Below, one piece after another: positions 9,053-17,359 of a DNA stretch of 64,000 nt. A program made the translations under genes and the position numbers. The DNA comes from Bacillota bacterium. Its GTDB lineage: Bacteria; Bacillota; Clostridia; Clostridiales; Clostridiaceae. The notes beneath the pieces are model-generated. The model did not search any database. It was not told where the DNA came from and worked only from the letters and a program-made list of their open reading frames with translations. Where the stretch lies: positions 1 to 64,000 of the forward strand of contig JAGFXP010000002.1 in NCBI GenBank assembly GCA_017861315.1, in the 5' to 3' direction. Positions within the stretch are counted from its first letter, which is position 1. Every line of letters begins with the position of its first letter.

Positions 9053-9301
9053 ATATATTCAGAAGCACTGACAGGGTAAAGTACGTTGTGTTTTTTCGTT
9101 TTCAGAGAGTCGGGTTGGGTGTGAGCCGATGACGAATTCATAACCGAAGTTCCCCCTTGAGCTTGCATATTGAACGAACAGTAGGTATGCACGGTTTCCT
9201 CCGTTAAAGGGATACGGATAATTGTTGTCCTGAGCGGCTGAAAAGCAATTTGAGTGGTACCGCGGGTTTCCCGTCTCTTGTGAGACGGAAACCCTTTTTT
9301 G
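9053..9301 (+). ncRNA. T-box leader, phenylalanine (TTC) specifier
   Basis: A tRNA-sensing T-box riboswitch. Stem I has basal helix AGGG (9073-9076) with CCCT (9154-9157), the AGTA S-turn (9080-9083), an AGAGAG/GGGTTGGGTG distal part, and the T-box motif TGGTACCGCGG (TGGT at 9255-9258). An intrinsic terminator follows (stem 9264-9294, then T-run). In the Trp, Tyr and Pro leaders of this window the specifier codon is separated from the basal helix by one base; the same register here gives TTC at 9150-9152, phenylalanine. TGGT predicts discriminator A, right for tRNA-Phe. Uncharged tRNA-Phe should turn on the ligase gene. Confidence 0.88.
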
Positions 9302-9337
9302 TTGTTAAAAATTTCTATGTACAGGAGAGTGAATTTA

Positions 9338-10636
9338 ATGATTTGGAATGAAACTATGGAATGTATGAGCAGGGAACAGATGCGCGAATTGCAGAGCGGG
9401 CGCCTCAAGGATGTGGTCAGCAGGGTTTACCACAACGTGCCTTTTTATAGAAAAAAGATGCAGGAGATAGGCATCGAGCCGGGCGACATCAGCTCGATAG
9501 ACGACCTGGCGAAGCTTCCCTTCACGACAAAGCAGGATCTGAGGGATAATTACCCTTTCGGACTTTTCGCAACGCCTAAAAGCGAAGTGGTAAGGGTACA
9601 TGCATCCTCCGGAACTACGGGAAAGCCGACGGTCGTCGCCTACACCAGAAAGGATATCAGCACCTTCTCGGAGGTCGTTGCCCGGGCTCTCAGCTGCTCA
9701 GGCGTAACACGCGACGATATAATCCAGATAGCCTTTGGATACGGCCTTTTCACCGGAGGCCTGGGTATCCACTACGGAGCGGAAAAGGCAGGGGCGGCAG
9801 TTGTGCCGATTTCCGGCGGAAACACAGAAAAGCAGCTCTCGCTTCTTCAGGATTTCGGCTGCACCGTGCTCGCCTGCACGCCTTCCTATGCCGCTTATCT
9901 GGCTGATGCCATGGAGATGGCAGGGATAGATCCCAGGAAACTCCCTCTGAAAATCGGCATATTCGGCGCAGAACCATGGAGCCAGGAGATGCGCGCAAAG
10001 ATAGAAGCAGGGCTGGACATCAAAGCCTTCGACATATACGGCCTGAGCGAGATTATGGGCCCCGGCGTGGCCAACAGCTGCAGCTGCCAGAACGGACTTC
10101 ATATTGCCGAGGACCATTTCGTCCCGGAAATACTCGACCCAAAGACTCTGCAGCAGTTGCCAGAAGGCTCAACAGGCGAGCTGGTCTTCACAACCCTGAC
10201 TAAGGAGGCGATGCCTCTTCTGAGGTACAGGACCCGCGACCTGAGCAGCCTTGATTACTCAACCTGCGCCTGCGGCAGGACGAATGTCAGGATGTCCAGG
10301 ATCTTCGGCCGTTCAGACGACATGCTGATCATAAGGGGCGTCAACGTGTTCCCTTCGCAGGTAGAGAGCGCCCTGCTTGAGATTCCGGAAGCCAAGCCTC
10401 ACTACATGCTGATTGTCGACCGTAAAGGAAACCTGGACACACTGGAAATTCAGGTTGAGATAGACGACAAGTACTTCTCCGACGAGATGGTTCAGCTCAA
10501 CAATATACGCAACAAGATAAAGCATAAGGTTGAAAGCATTTTGGGAATAAGTGTTATAATAAGCTTAGTTGAGCACAGGACCCTGGCACGAAGCGAGGGC
10601 AAAGCCAAGCGCGTAATAGACAACCGAAATATATAG
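9338..10636 (+). CDS. Phenylacetate-CoA ligase (AMP-forming)
   Basis: A 432-residue adenylate-forming enzyme of the PaaK group, making an arylacetyl-CoA from phenylacetate (or indole-/hydroxyphenylacetate), CoA and ATP. Visible are the P-loop motif [10 protein letters not shown] near residue 90, the [10 protein letters not shown] adenylation motif near residue 235, the YRTRDLSS hinge region, and a C-terminal domain with [17 protein letters not shown]. The ATG at 9338 follows ACAGGAG at normal spacing; upstream in-frame starts lie in the terminator. Homologues often sit beside indolepyruvate oxidoreductase genes; here iorAB are 43 kb away. The phenylalanine T-box in front argues for phenylacetate as substrate in an anabolic role. 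It is followed by an ACT protein 23 bases downstream. Confidence 0.93.
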   Translation: MIWNETMECMSREQMRELQSGRLKDVVSRVYHNVPFYRKKMQEIGIEPGDISSIDDLAKLPFTTKQDLRDNYPFGLFATPKSEVVRVHASSGTTGKPTVVAYTRKDISTFSEVVARALSCSGVTRDDIIQIAFGYGLFTGGLGIHYGAEKAGAAVVPISGGNTEKQLSLLQDFGCTVLACTPSYAAYLADAMEMAGIDPRKLPLKIGIFGAEPWSQEMRAKIEAGLDIKAFDIYGLSEIMGPGVANSCSCQNGLHIAEDHFVPEILDPKTLQQLPEGSTGELVFTTLTKEAMPLLRYRTRDLSSLDYSTCACGRTNVRMSRIFGRSDDMLIIRGVNVFPSQVESALLEIPEAKPHYMLIVDRKGNLDTLEIQVEIDDKYFSDEMVQLNNIRNKIKHKVESILGISVIISLVEHRTLARSEGKAKRVIDNRNI

Positions 10637-10659
10637 AAAGCATAAGGAAGGTGGATCAT

Positions 10660-11046
10660 ATGATTATTAAACAGCTGTCAGTATTTCTTCAGAACGAATT
10701 AGGAAGGCTTGAGGAAGCCACAAAAGTCTTGAGCGACAATAATATCAACATCTCTGCACTTTCGATCGCAGAGACCGAAGGCTACGGCATCCTCAGGATG
10801 ATTGTAAACGACACTGACAAGGCCGCCGAAGCATTGAAGGGAAACGAATTTTCAGTAAAGGTAACCGACGTGCTTCGCATAGACGCCCCGGATGTGCCGG
10901 GAGCGGTGCACAGCATAATAAACAAGCTTTCTAATGCAGGCATCGACATTGCCTACATATATGGATATTCGAGCAACGGGATTGCCCCCCTCATCATAAA
11001 GGTGAGCGACCCTGAGAGGGCTGACCAGGTTATAAAAGGCTGCTAA
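10660..11046 (+). CDS. Tandem ACT-domain protein
   Basis: A 128-residue protein made of two ACT domains (about 1-65 and 70-128), a fold that binds amino acids and usually confers allosteric control. The first opens IKQLSVFLQNELGRLEEATKVL, the second VTDVLRIDAPDVPGAVHSIIN. There is no enzyme domain. The ATG at 10660 lies 6 bases after AAGGAAGGTGG; a GTG at 10651 is inside that ribosome site and is rejected. Stand-alone double-ACT proteins are a regular downstream neighbour of phenylacetate-CoA ligase, so it may sense phenylalanine or another aromatic amino acid and modulate the ligase or oxidoreductase. That role is inference from context. Confidence 0.85.
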   Translation: MIIKQLSVFLQNELGRLEEATKVLSDNNINISALSIAETEGYGILRMIVNDTDKAAEALKGNEFSVKVTDVLRIDAPDVPGAVHSIINKLSNAGIDIAYIYGYSSNGIAPLIIKVSDPERADQVIKGC

Positions 11047-11158
11047 GCAAAAGACAGGCGGTTCAGGTCCCTGTTGGAATACTATATTTCAAATAGGAAA
11101 AAGAAACGAGAAATAAAAATTCCCCGTTTCCATTAATGCTTTTATGTATATAATTTGG

Positions 11159-11845
11159 CTATTTTTTGAAATATTCCTTGTATTCTGAGTCATCTTTCAG
11201 CAGATCGTCCCAGTATCCCTCTGAAGGGGTTTTAATATGGTCTGTAACGCTTTCCTCTATCCTTTTGCTGTCCTTGTTCCTGATGAGGTTGAAAATCTTT
11301 TCGTGCTCTTCGTAAAGCTGCCTGTTGGAGAACCTCATCTCGGACAGTACCCTTAGCCTGATGTAGTGGGTGCTGATTTTCTGTATGCTTTTCCAGACCT
11401 CTTCCAGCTTCAGTCCGGCAAATATTATCCTGTGGAATTCCTCATCCAGCTTGTGGAACTCAAGCTCGCTTCCTTGCTTTCCTGTGACATATTTCTGCGA
11501 CAGCAGGTTCTGCTCCAGCTTAATCAGGCTATCTTCAGGGAAATCGCTGCAGGCAAGCTTCATGGCCTCCTTTTCGATGCAGTGTCTCATGAAAAGCGCC
11601 TGCCTCACAAGGTTCATGTCGATGAGGGATACGTAGGTGCCTATCTGGGGTTTGACCTCGATGAGGTATTCCTCCTTAAGCTTTGAAAGTGCTTCCCTTA
11701 TCGGCGTCCTTGAGGAATTCAGTTTTTTTGCCAGCTCTGTCTCGCTCAAGGCTTCTCCCGGCTTGAGCTCCAGAGACATTATGCCGCTCTTCAATACCCT
11801 GTAGGCATAACCCTTCTCATTTTCATCTTTTTTTCTTGGAACCAT
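11159..11845 (-). CDS. GntR-family regulator, FadR/FCD subgroup
   Basis: A 228-residue transcription factor. The N-terminal winged helix-turn-helix (about 8-75; LSETELAKKLNSSRTPIREALSKL) is the GntR type, and the all-helical C-terminal half (about 85-225) matches the FCD ligand domain, in which Asp/His residues hold a metal that contacts carboxylate effectors (DEEFHRIIF, later EEHEKIFNLI). The ORF can be read from 11893, but the ATG at 11845 with AGAGGT upstream gives the usual length. It faces the ligase-ACT operon tail to tail. The effector is unknown; FCD proteins generally answer to organic acids. A possible self-operator is noted in the upstream gap. Confidence 0.9.
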   Translation of the reverse strand: MVPRKKDENEKGYAYRVLKSGIMSLELKPGEALSETELAKKLNSSRTPIREALSKLKEEYLIEVKPQIGTYVSLIDMNLVRQALFMRHCIEKEAMKLACSDFPEDSLIKLEQNLLSQKYVTGKQGSELEFHKLDEEFHRIIFAGLKLEEVWKSIQKISTHYIRLRVLSEMRFSNRQLYEEHEKIFNLIRNKDSKRIEESVTDHIKTPSEGYWDDLLKDDSEYKEYFKK

Positions 11846-12220
11846 TTCTATGCAACCTCTTTTCTGGAATCGCTCGTTTTGGGGCCTAACCACATAATAT
11901 TATATACCATGGACCTTCTTGATGTATATTAGTATATTTGAAGGATTTTGGAAAGGCATATCGAATAATTTGGTTAATAATAAGAACGGAAGATTGTCAG
12001 GGATTCGGAAGTTGCCGTAATTGTAGTTCCTGAATAAGTGATAAAAAAAGAACACACTGAAGTTATGACTTCTGATGTAACCCCAACAAGTTAGACTTTA
12101 TTGCGTAGTAGTTTTAACTGCTACGCAATTATTTTATGCAGCCAAGAGGCTGAGCCTGTGTTTTACAGGACTCATCAGATAGAGATTATTAGAAACCGTA
12201 CGTAGTCTCCGAACGGGAAG
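11846..12220. other. 375-base non-coding gap upstream of the GntR gene
   Basis: AT-rich spacer. Near the GntR gene a semi-palindrome (GTATATT-AGTATAT, 11924-11937) is a candidate autoregulatory operator. The distal half holds an IS-end-like segment and a hairpin described separately. I see no ORF with a ribosome site. Confidence 0.4.
12075..12185 (+). mobile_element. Possible remnant of an IS3/IS150-type end
   Basis: The string at 12077-12097 (TAACCCCAACAAGTTAGAC core) resembles terminal repeats of IS3-family elements, which often carry CCCCAAnAAGTTAGAC. It is followed by a hairpin (ATTGCGTAG 12100-12108 with CTACGCAAT 12121-12129, inner arms extend it) and by a segment with GTTTTACAGGACTCAT such as precedes orfA in that family. 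No transposase ORF and no opposite end were found, so at most this is a solo or decayed end. Identification rests on remembered similarity. Confidence 0.25.
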
Positions 12221-12472
12221 TTAACTGTCGATTATGTCCTGCGATTTATCATTGATATCCTTCAGCATTGCAACGAGCCTTGAATGTTCCTCGATTCCTC
12301 TTACTTCCAGAATCTTATCAAATTCGGTTAAACTAATTCTAAGTTTTGCATATATACGTTGTTTTTTTAATCCCACAGCTCTCAAGACAGTCCTTGTTAA
12401 GTTCTTCAATCTGTGTATAGAGCCCTTAAACGACATATCCCTTGTTGATGCTGTTTCAGAATAAATAATCAA
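12221..12472 (-). CDS. Small hypothetical ORF, possibly not genuine
   Basis: An 83-codon reading frame with a TTG start and no clear ribosome site; an internal ATG at 12436 has AAGGG only two bases away. The product is basic at the N terminus and helical and charged at the C terminus, without cysteines, signal peptide or membrane segment. I recognise no family. It follows the membrane glycosyltransferase gene by about 34 bases on the same strand, so it could be the last gene of that cluster, or a fragment next to the IS-like remnant just downstream. Confidence 0.3.
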   Translation of the reverse strand: MIIYSETASTRDMSFKGSIHRLKNLTRTVLRAVGLKKQRIYAKLRISLTEFDKILEVRGIEEHSRLVAMLKDINDKSQDIIDS

Positions 12473-12506
12473 AAAAGGATTCGCTATCGAGAGAATCAGT
12501 GACTAC

Positions 12507-14192
12507 TTACCCGCTATAAAGCCTCGATCGTTTCTGCGATTTAATCGTTTTGTACGAACAAAATCCTAATGCAATTAAGAAAGTCAAAATACTTATTATA
12601 TACGAGCTCTTTTGAACAAATGTACCCTCATATTTCACAAGAACCACACCTTCGGCATATTGCGGCAATTCGACTCTGCAGAAGCCATTTTCACCATTGC
12701 CGGTAACCTTTAAGCTCAGCATTTCATTTCCGTTGTTCGTCAAAACCGCACTATATCCTTTATAGTAGATGAAAGGAACATCGAAATATTTTATCCCGTC
12801 AAATGAAGATTCGACCAGTATGGCATTATCTTTTCGATTAAACGACAAATACTGTCCGGTATCGGCTTTTACAATATTGCTGCTTGCCAAAACTCCGGAA
12901 GTATTTTTAGCAGCAAGCGGCAGCCATTCTCCGGCGCCTACAGTTGCGGTGTTCGAAATTGTTTTAAAATAATCTTCATTGTAAAAGTCGTACTTTATGT
13001 CACTGCTGGCAAGACTCATCATCGCACTGGTGATCATTGCACAAATAACAAGGATAAGTCCAAAGCTCTTGCTTTTTCTGCTTTCGAAATACAGTTTGAA
13101 TAATATTCCAACGGAGACAGCCAAACACGCCGAAGCAGCGATATAAAGCCTCCATGGAAATTGCAAAAAATTAATATAATTCTCCAATATATCCCATGGT
13201 ACCAATCTGGTCGCTGAAAGCGCAAAAAAAACACCTAAAGCCATGCATTCATCACTAAATTTCAGTAATTTTTCGTTTTCTTTCGTCTTGCGGATAGATA
13301 ATCTTGGAAAAAACAACATAAAAACTATAAAGCCCATGCCAGGAAATTTAGCACTTACAATCGACCAAGCCTTTACTGCATTTTCGCCTACAAATACCCA
13401 GGGAATACTGTAAACAAATTTATTGCTTAGCATTTGTTCAATAACCGGCGCCCAGTAAAATGCTGTCAGCAGCAATACCACTGTGGCTGTTAAAATCAAC
13501 TTTTTAAGCAGCTCGGGCTTCACGACAAATGTCTTGATATGTACTACAAAAACGATCATATATAAGAATAAGCAAATCATCAAAGTGATCGTATGACAAA
13601 GCATTACACCTATAAAACCGACCGCCATAATCCATGGCTTTTGAAAATTATCATAGTATAAATCATATATTCCAAACATGAGAAAAGGTATAAAGATAAA
13701 TGCAGTAATTTCTCCTACCGCACCTCTTATGTAGATATCATGAATAAAATACTGGCTTAATGTAAATACAATTGAAGTGACAACTGCACTGTATCTACTT
13801 TTGGTGATTAATTTTGCACAATAGTATGCTGAGGCATAACTCAACGCGATACACAGAATCAAAAACAATTTGTAGCTTGCAGCTATGCCAAAACCCGAAA
13901 CACGAAGCACCGCTGGAAAATACAACATAAAATCAGGGTAGAACAGCGAACTTGCGTAACCGGCATTATTGAAAAACAACGTGTTGATTTTAACAAAAGG
14001 GTCCCCCATCTGAATGCTGGTTTTTAAACTCTCTGTTCTCAACAGGTGATATAGAACATCGTGGCCATGAATGCATCCACTTTTCAACAGCGGCCAGATC
14101 ATAACCATCATCACAAGCATAAATATAATTGCAGAGTAAAATGTACTTTTAATTTTGCCGTTTTCGTTCATTAGCACTATTTTTTTACCCAT
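12507..14192 (-). CDS. Polytopic membrane protein, GT-C-like (PTPS-related domain), probable glycosyltransferase
   Basis: About 561 residues with roughly a dozen hydrophobic segments, a first extracytoplasmic loop with HGHDVLYHLLRTESLK near residue 45, and a soluble C-terminal part before a last membrane helix. This layout matches the large membrane proteins annotated as 6-pyruvoyl-tetrahydropterin synthase-related, which look like GT-C polyprenyl-phosphate-sugar glycosyltransferases. Following gtrA and gtrB, it takes the position of the serotype-specific transferase GtrC: it would move a sugar from the lipid carrier to a surface polymer outside the membrane. The start is uncertain: ATG 14192 has GGAG at 9 bases and overlaps gtrB by 8; ATG 14207 is possible. 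Confidence 0.65.
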   Translation of the reverse strand: MGKKIVLMNENGKIKSTFYSAIIFMLVMMVMIWPLLKSGCIHGHDVLYHLLRTESLKTSIQMGDPFVKINTLFFNNAGYASSLFYPDFMLYFPAVLRVSGFGIAASYKLFLILCIALSYASAYYCAKLITKSRYSAVVTSIVFTLSQYFIHDIYIRGAVGEITAFIFIPFLMFGIYDLYYDNFQKPWIMAVGFIGVMLCHTITLMICLFLYMIVFVVHIKTFVVKPELLKKLILTATVVLLLTAFYWAPVIEQMLSNKFVYSIPWVFVGENAVKAWSIVSAKFPGMGFIVFMLFFPRLSIRKTKENEKLLKFSDECMALGVFFALSATRLVPWDILENYINFLQFPWRLYIAASACLAVSVGILFKLYFESRKSKSFGLILVICAMITSAMMSLASSDIKYDFYNEDYFKTISNTATVGAGEWLPLAAKNTSGVLASSNIVKADTGQYLSFNRKDNAILVESSFDGIKYFDVPFIYYKGYSAVLTNNGNEMLSLKVTGNGENGFCRVELPQYAEGVVLVKYEGTFVQKSSYIISILTFLIALGFCSYKTIKSQKRSRLYSG

Positions 14193-15126
14193 TCCACTTT
14201 TCTCCATTATAATCATCTATGAAGTATAGGGGTCTATTCTTTGTTTCGGAAAAAACCCTGCTCAAATATTCTCCAATTATCCCTATGCAAATCAATTGAA
14301 TCCCGCCCATGAACAATATGACAGATATCAACGATGGGTACCCTGCAACACTTTCCCCAAACATCAGCGTTTTAAGAATTACCCACAGCAAATAAACAAA
14401 ACTGAAAAACGCTACAGTAAATCCGATATAAGTGCTTATTTTCAGGGGAAATGCCGTGAAAGAAGTTATTCCTTCTATAGCTAGATCAATCAGTTTAAAA
14501 TAATTCCATTTTGTTTTCCCTGCTATTCTCGGGTCCCTGTCAAAAAGTACTTCTTTCTTTTTAAACCCTATCAGACTAAAATATCCTTTTGTGTATCTAT
14601 GCACTTCCTTGTACCGCTTAAGCGCTTCGACTGCTCTTCTGCTTACCAGACGGAAGTCTCCTGTATCTTCCTGTATAGGCGTTTTAGATACAGTTTTTAG
14701 AACACGGTAGTACCACAGCGAAGTTTTTTTCTTTAGCCATGACTCTCCTTTTCTGCTCCGTCTCTTGGCATACACGTCGTCATAGCCTTCTTCCCAGTAC
14801 TTTATCATTTCCGGAATCAGCTCTGGAGGATCCTGCAGATCTGCATCCATAATAATCAGAGCATCTCCTTTTGCATAATCAAACCCTGCTGCCATTGCAA
14901 CTTCTTTACCATAGTTTCTTGAAAGATTTACGTAGGATACACCACTATCTTCTTTTCTTAAACTTTTGATTATGTCTATTGAATTATCATTGCTGCCATC
15001 ATTAATGAACAATATTTCATAGTTATAATCAATCTGTTTCAATATATTTTTCAGCCTGTCGTAGAGTATTTTTAAACTTTCCTGTTCATTATAAACCGGT
15101 ATCATAATAGTAATTTTCTTTTCCAT
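14185..15126 (-). CDS. gtrB: GT2 polyprenyl-phosphate glycosyltransferase (GtrB/DPM-like)
   Basis: A 313-residue GtrB-type enzyme that makes polyprenyl-phosphate-sugar on the cytoplasmic face. The N-terminal GT-A domain shows IPVYNEQESL, the nucleotide-sugar motif INDGSNDNS and the metal-binding DADLQDPPELIP block near residue 95; two C-terminal membrane helices (about 225-250 and 262-285) match the bacterial GtrB fold. The ATG at 15126 follows GAAGGGGA at 7 bases; a longer in-frame start at 15147 is less likely. It lies between gtrA upstream and the polytopic membrane transferase downstream, an arrangement like the phage and chromosomal gtrABC glucosylation cassettes. The sugar and acceptor are not readable. 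Confidence 0.9.
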   Translation of the reverse strand: MEKKITIMIPVYNEQESLKILYDRLKNILKQIDYNYEILFINDGSNDNSIDIIKSLRKEDSGVSYVNLSRNYGKEVAMAAGFDYAKGDALIIMDADLQDPPELIPEMIKYWEEGYDDVYAKRRSRKGESWLKKKTSLWYYRVLKTVSKTPIQEDTGDFRLVSRRAVEALKRYKEVHRYTKGYFSLIGFKKKEVLFDRDPRIAGKTKWNYFKLIDLAIEGITSFTAFPLKISTYIGFTVAFFSFVYLLWVILKTLMFGESVAGYPSLISVILFMGGIQLICIGIIGEYLSRVFSETKNRPLYFIDDYNGEKWNG

Positions 15127-15189
15127 GATTTTCCCCTTCAAAATCAAATTTCGGCTATATCCGATAACCTTACTTATTCACTAATAATC

Positions 15190-15603
15190 TCAGCTTTCTT
15201 TAAACGCAAAAAACCTCTGGCCAATATAGTTAAGCATAGTAAAAATAACCATGCCAAACAGCATAGCGATTTGGTCTATAATATGAGCGGAAAGTTCTGC
15301 ATTCGTTAGAAGAAATATCATTAACGGCTTTGAAACACTGTAAGCAACGAAATAACATACAGCAACATTTAAGGCAAACTTATAAGCCGTTTCCATAACA
15401 GAATTTTTATTATTGAAAGTAAAGCTCTTGTTCAAAAAGAAGCTCATGATACTTGCAAGTATATAGGCTGTAACAGAAGATCCCCAGTAACCGAACTTTG
15501 CTGTATTGTATAAAAAAAACATGATAATTGCGCTAAAAGCAGTATTGATAATGCCAACTGCTATGAATTTTAAAAACTTTATATCGAAGAATTTCTTAAT
15601 CAT
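15190..15603 (-). CDS. gtrA: GtrA-family membrane protein (putative lipid-linked sugar flippase)
   Basis: A 137-residue protein with four predicted membrane helices and the GtrA signature (KFIAVGIINTAFS at the N terminus, SFFLNKSFTF before the second pair, NYIGQRFFAF at the end). GtrA proteins are thought to flip polyprenyl-phosphate-linked sugars across the membrane for use by a GT-C transferase. It is first in the three-gene set gtrA, gtrB, membrane transferase, with a 63-base gap to gtrB. Nothing in this cluster looks phage-derived apart from its gene order, and it lies beside a tRNA gene. Confidence 0.9.
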   Translation of the reverse strand: MIKKFFDIKFLKFIAVGIINTAFSAIIMFFLYNTAKFGYWGSSVTAYILASIMSFFLNKSFTFNNKNSVMETAYKFALNVAVCYFVAYSVSKPLMIFLLTNAELSAHIIDQIAMLFGMVIFTMLNYIGQRFFAFKES

Positions 15604-15707
15604 TTTATACTTCCTTAATGAAATTTCGCATTATATGTGCAATGATATACTATTGAAGGTGTTTTCACAAGATGATATTGGCGTTAACTTCCGCACGGTT
15701 TGTTAAA

Positions 15708-15739
15708 ATAAAAAAACTGCAAACCAACAAGTTTGCAGT
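15708..15739 (-). terminator. Intrinsic terminator after tRNA-Trp
   Basis: Perfect 9-bp stem (15716-15724 with 15731-15739), loop of 6, followed on the minus strand by a run of seven T residues. It starts 6 bases after the CCA end of the tRNA gene. Confidence 0.9.
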
Positions 15740-15744
15740 CGTTT

Positions 15745-15819
15745 TGGCAGGGGCAGTAGGATTTGAACCCACAACCAATGGTTTTGGAGACCACTACTCT
15801 ACCGTTGAGCCATACCCCT
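15745..15819 (-). tRNA. tRNA-Trp (anticodon CCA)
   Basis: Folds as a standard tRNA: acceptor AGGGGTA with TGCCCCT (one G-U), anticodon arm TGGT-CTCCAAA-ACCA with anticodon CCA, T arm with GGTTCAAATCC. The 3' CCA is encoded. The discriminator base is G. That G is matched by TGGC in the T-box of the trpS leader at 33110-33113, whereas all other T-boxes in the window have TGGT. Confidence 0.98.
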
Positions 15820-15869
15820 AAGACAAAATCTATTATAACTCAATTCACCGGCAATTGCAACAATAAATT

Positions 15870-16781
15870 TCATTGCTTTATGTTCACGCTGTTGTAATAG
15901 GCCTCCAGCAGCCCCTCGTTGACCAGCAGCATGTCTTCGTATTTCATGTCGTTGCTGTATACCCTGAGCTCAAGCGTGCCCATGTCATACTGATTTATGA
16001 GTCCCTGGTATAGCGAAAGGGAGTTGCTGTCGCTGTAAAGAAAAACGATCTTAGTCTTGTTCTTTAGGGCATCACTGTAATCGCCGTCCGCCATAACCTT
16101 GATAGAATTAAGGGAATAGTAATTAACCAGATACTCAAGCCTCTCTTCGGAGTAGACGAAGGTGTAATCCGACAGCTTGGCGATTGTCTCTATTATGTTC
16201 TTCTGCTCAAGCTCCGTCCTGTTTATCGCCTCATTGAAGTTCTGCTCGTAGATGTCCCGGTTTTTCGGATCCTTGTCCTGGATTGAGTTCTTGATGTTAA
16301 GCAGGGCTATCTTATAATTGTCATAATTCAGCAGGTAGTACGGATTCTCCCGCACCACATACTCGTTATATGCCGCTTCGCTGCTGAGCGGGAGAACATT
16401 GACTCCCCTTGATGCATTTATTATGCCCACATTGCTCTTGTTTATCTGGTCAGCAAAGCTGGCCCCCCACGGCTCGTAGGACGCCCCCATATATATGAAA
16501 AGATCCATTTTTGCAATATTGTAAAGGCTGTCATCGGTAAATTTAAAATAGAGCAGCGAATCCATATTGTTGAACATGTAATCCACGTTGTGCTTCTCCC
16601 CGACAATGTCTTTGACCATATAATATAAAATCCTGTCAGTTGCAACTATGTCGAGCTTAACTTGCTCCTGGGCCTGGATGTCCTTATCGCTGTCCCCAGT
16701 CCCGTTGTCTACGGTGTTTGCAGCGCAGCCCGAGAAAAACATCAAGCATAATACTAGCAGCAGTAATATTTTCCTTTTCAA
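15870..16781 (-). CDS. ZnuA-like lipoprotein lacking the usual metal-ligand histidines
   Basis: A 303-residue secreted lipoprotein: signal peptide with lipobox FFSGC, then the fold pattern of cluster A-I metal-binding proteins. FTDDSLYNIAKMDLFIYMGASYEPW corresponds to the ZnuA segment TPsDl..i..ADLfvynGlglEpW, and ENPYYLLNYDNYKIALLNI to the DPHvWLdp segment. The histidines that bind zinc or manganese in the family are replaced (K/F and Y here), and no ABC permease or ATPase is adjacent. The TTG at 16781 has GAGGT at 7 bases; GTG at 16790 would merge with the ribosome site. It may be a degenerate paralogue with another ligand or a structural role. Confidence 0.7.
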   Translation of the reverse strand: MKRKILLLLVLCLMFFSGCAANTVDNGTGDSDKDIQAQEQVKLDIVATDRILYYMVKDIVGEKHNVDYMFNNMDSLLYFKFTDDSLYNIAKMDLFIYMGASYEPWGASFADQINKSNVGIINASRGVNVLPLSSEAAYNEYVVRENPYYLLNYDNYKIALLNIKNSIQDKDPKNRDIYEQNFNEAINRTELEQKNIIETIAKLSDYTFVYSEERLEYLVNYYSLNSIKVMADGDYSDALKNKTKIVFLYSDSNSLSLYQGLINQYDMGTLELRVYSNDMKYEDMLLVNEGLLEAYYNSVNIKQ

Positions 16782-16909
16782 ACGCTTCACCTCAATATCC
16801 CGGAATTATCATACATACATTTTACTTGAACTGATATGACAATGCAAATTAATATATTTGCTTTTCTTTTACATTGATTTTGTATAAAATACATATGAGG
16901 TGAAAAAAC

Positions 16910-17359
16910 ATGAATTTCATTACAAATACGGTTGAGGAAACAATCGAGATAGGCAGAAGAATCGGCAAAAGCCTTAAACCCGGCGATATAGTCTGCATAG
17001 ACGGCGACCTGGGAAGCGGCAAGACGCACCTTACAAAGGGAATTGCACTCGGCCTGGGCATAGATGAACATATCACAAGCCCCACTTTCAACATAGTTAA
17101 CGAGTATGAAGGCAGATTAAAGTTTTACCATTTCGATGTTTACAGGGTAAACGACCCTGATGAGATCGCAGCCATCGGCTTTGACGAGTACATTTTCAGC
17201 GATGCTGTCAGCGTAATCGAGTGGTCCGACTACATAAGCGAGCTGATCCCTGATGAGCATATACAGATCAGAATAACAAAGGAAAGCGAAACCAGAAGGA
17301 GCATAAGCATCCAATGGTTCGGAAAGAGATACGACTACATGAAGGAGGTCCTGCAATGA
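16910..17359 (+). CDS. tsaE: tRNA threonylcarbamoylation ATPase TsaE
   Basis: A 149-residue P-loop ATPase that supports turnover of the TsaB-TsaD complex in t6A37 synthesis. It shows the Walker A motif GDLGSGKTHLTKGI near residue 35, SPTFNIVNEY (switch-like) near residue 63, and the HFDVYRV and EWSDYI motifs diagnostic of the YjeE family. GAGGTG ribosome site at normal spacing. Its TGA overlaps the ATG of tsaB (ATGA), so the two are translationally coupled. Confidence 0.95.
   Translation: MNFITNTVEETIEIGRRIGKSLKPGDIVCIDGDLGSGKTHLTKGIALGLGIDEHITSPTFNIVNEYEGRLKFYHFDVYRVNDPDEIAAIGFDEYIFSDAVSVIEWSDYISELIPDEHIQIRITKESETRRSISIQWFGKRYDYMKEVLQ

Noticed and set aside
9150..9158. Valine (GTT) reading of the specifier in the ligase T-box
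   Set aside because: Counting back seven bases from GAG gives GTT, but the Trp, Tyr and Pro leaders show that the fixed reference is the basal helix plus one base, which gives TTC.
11096..11131. Terminator between the ACT gene and the GntR gene
   Set aside because: Only a 6-bp stem (GAAACG/CGTTTC) with a long loop and no T-run; too weak to list.
12221..12472. Similarity of the 83-codon ORF to transposon-encoded TnpV-like C termini
   Set aside because: Only a vague pattern of charged helix residues matches; not enough for a family call.
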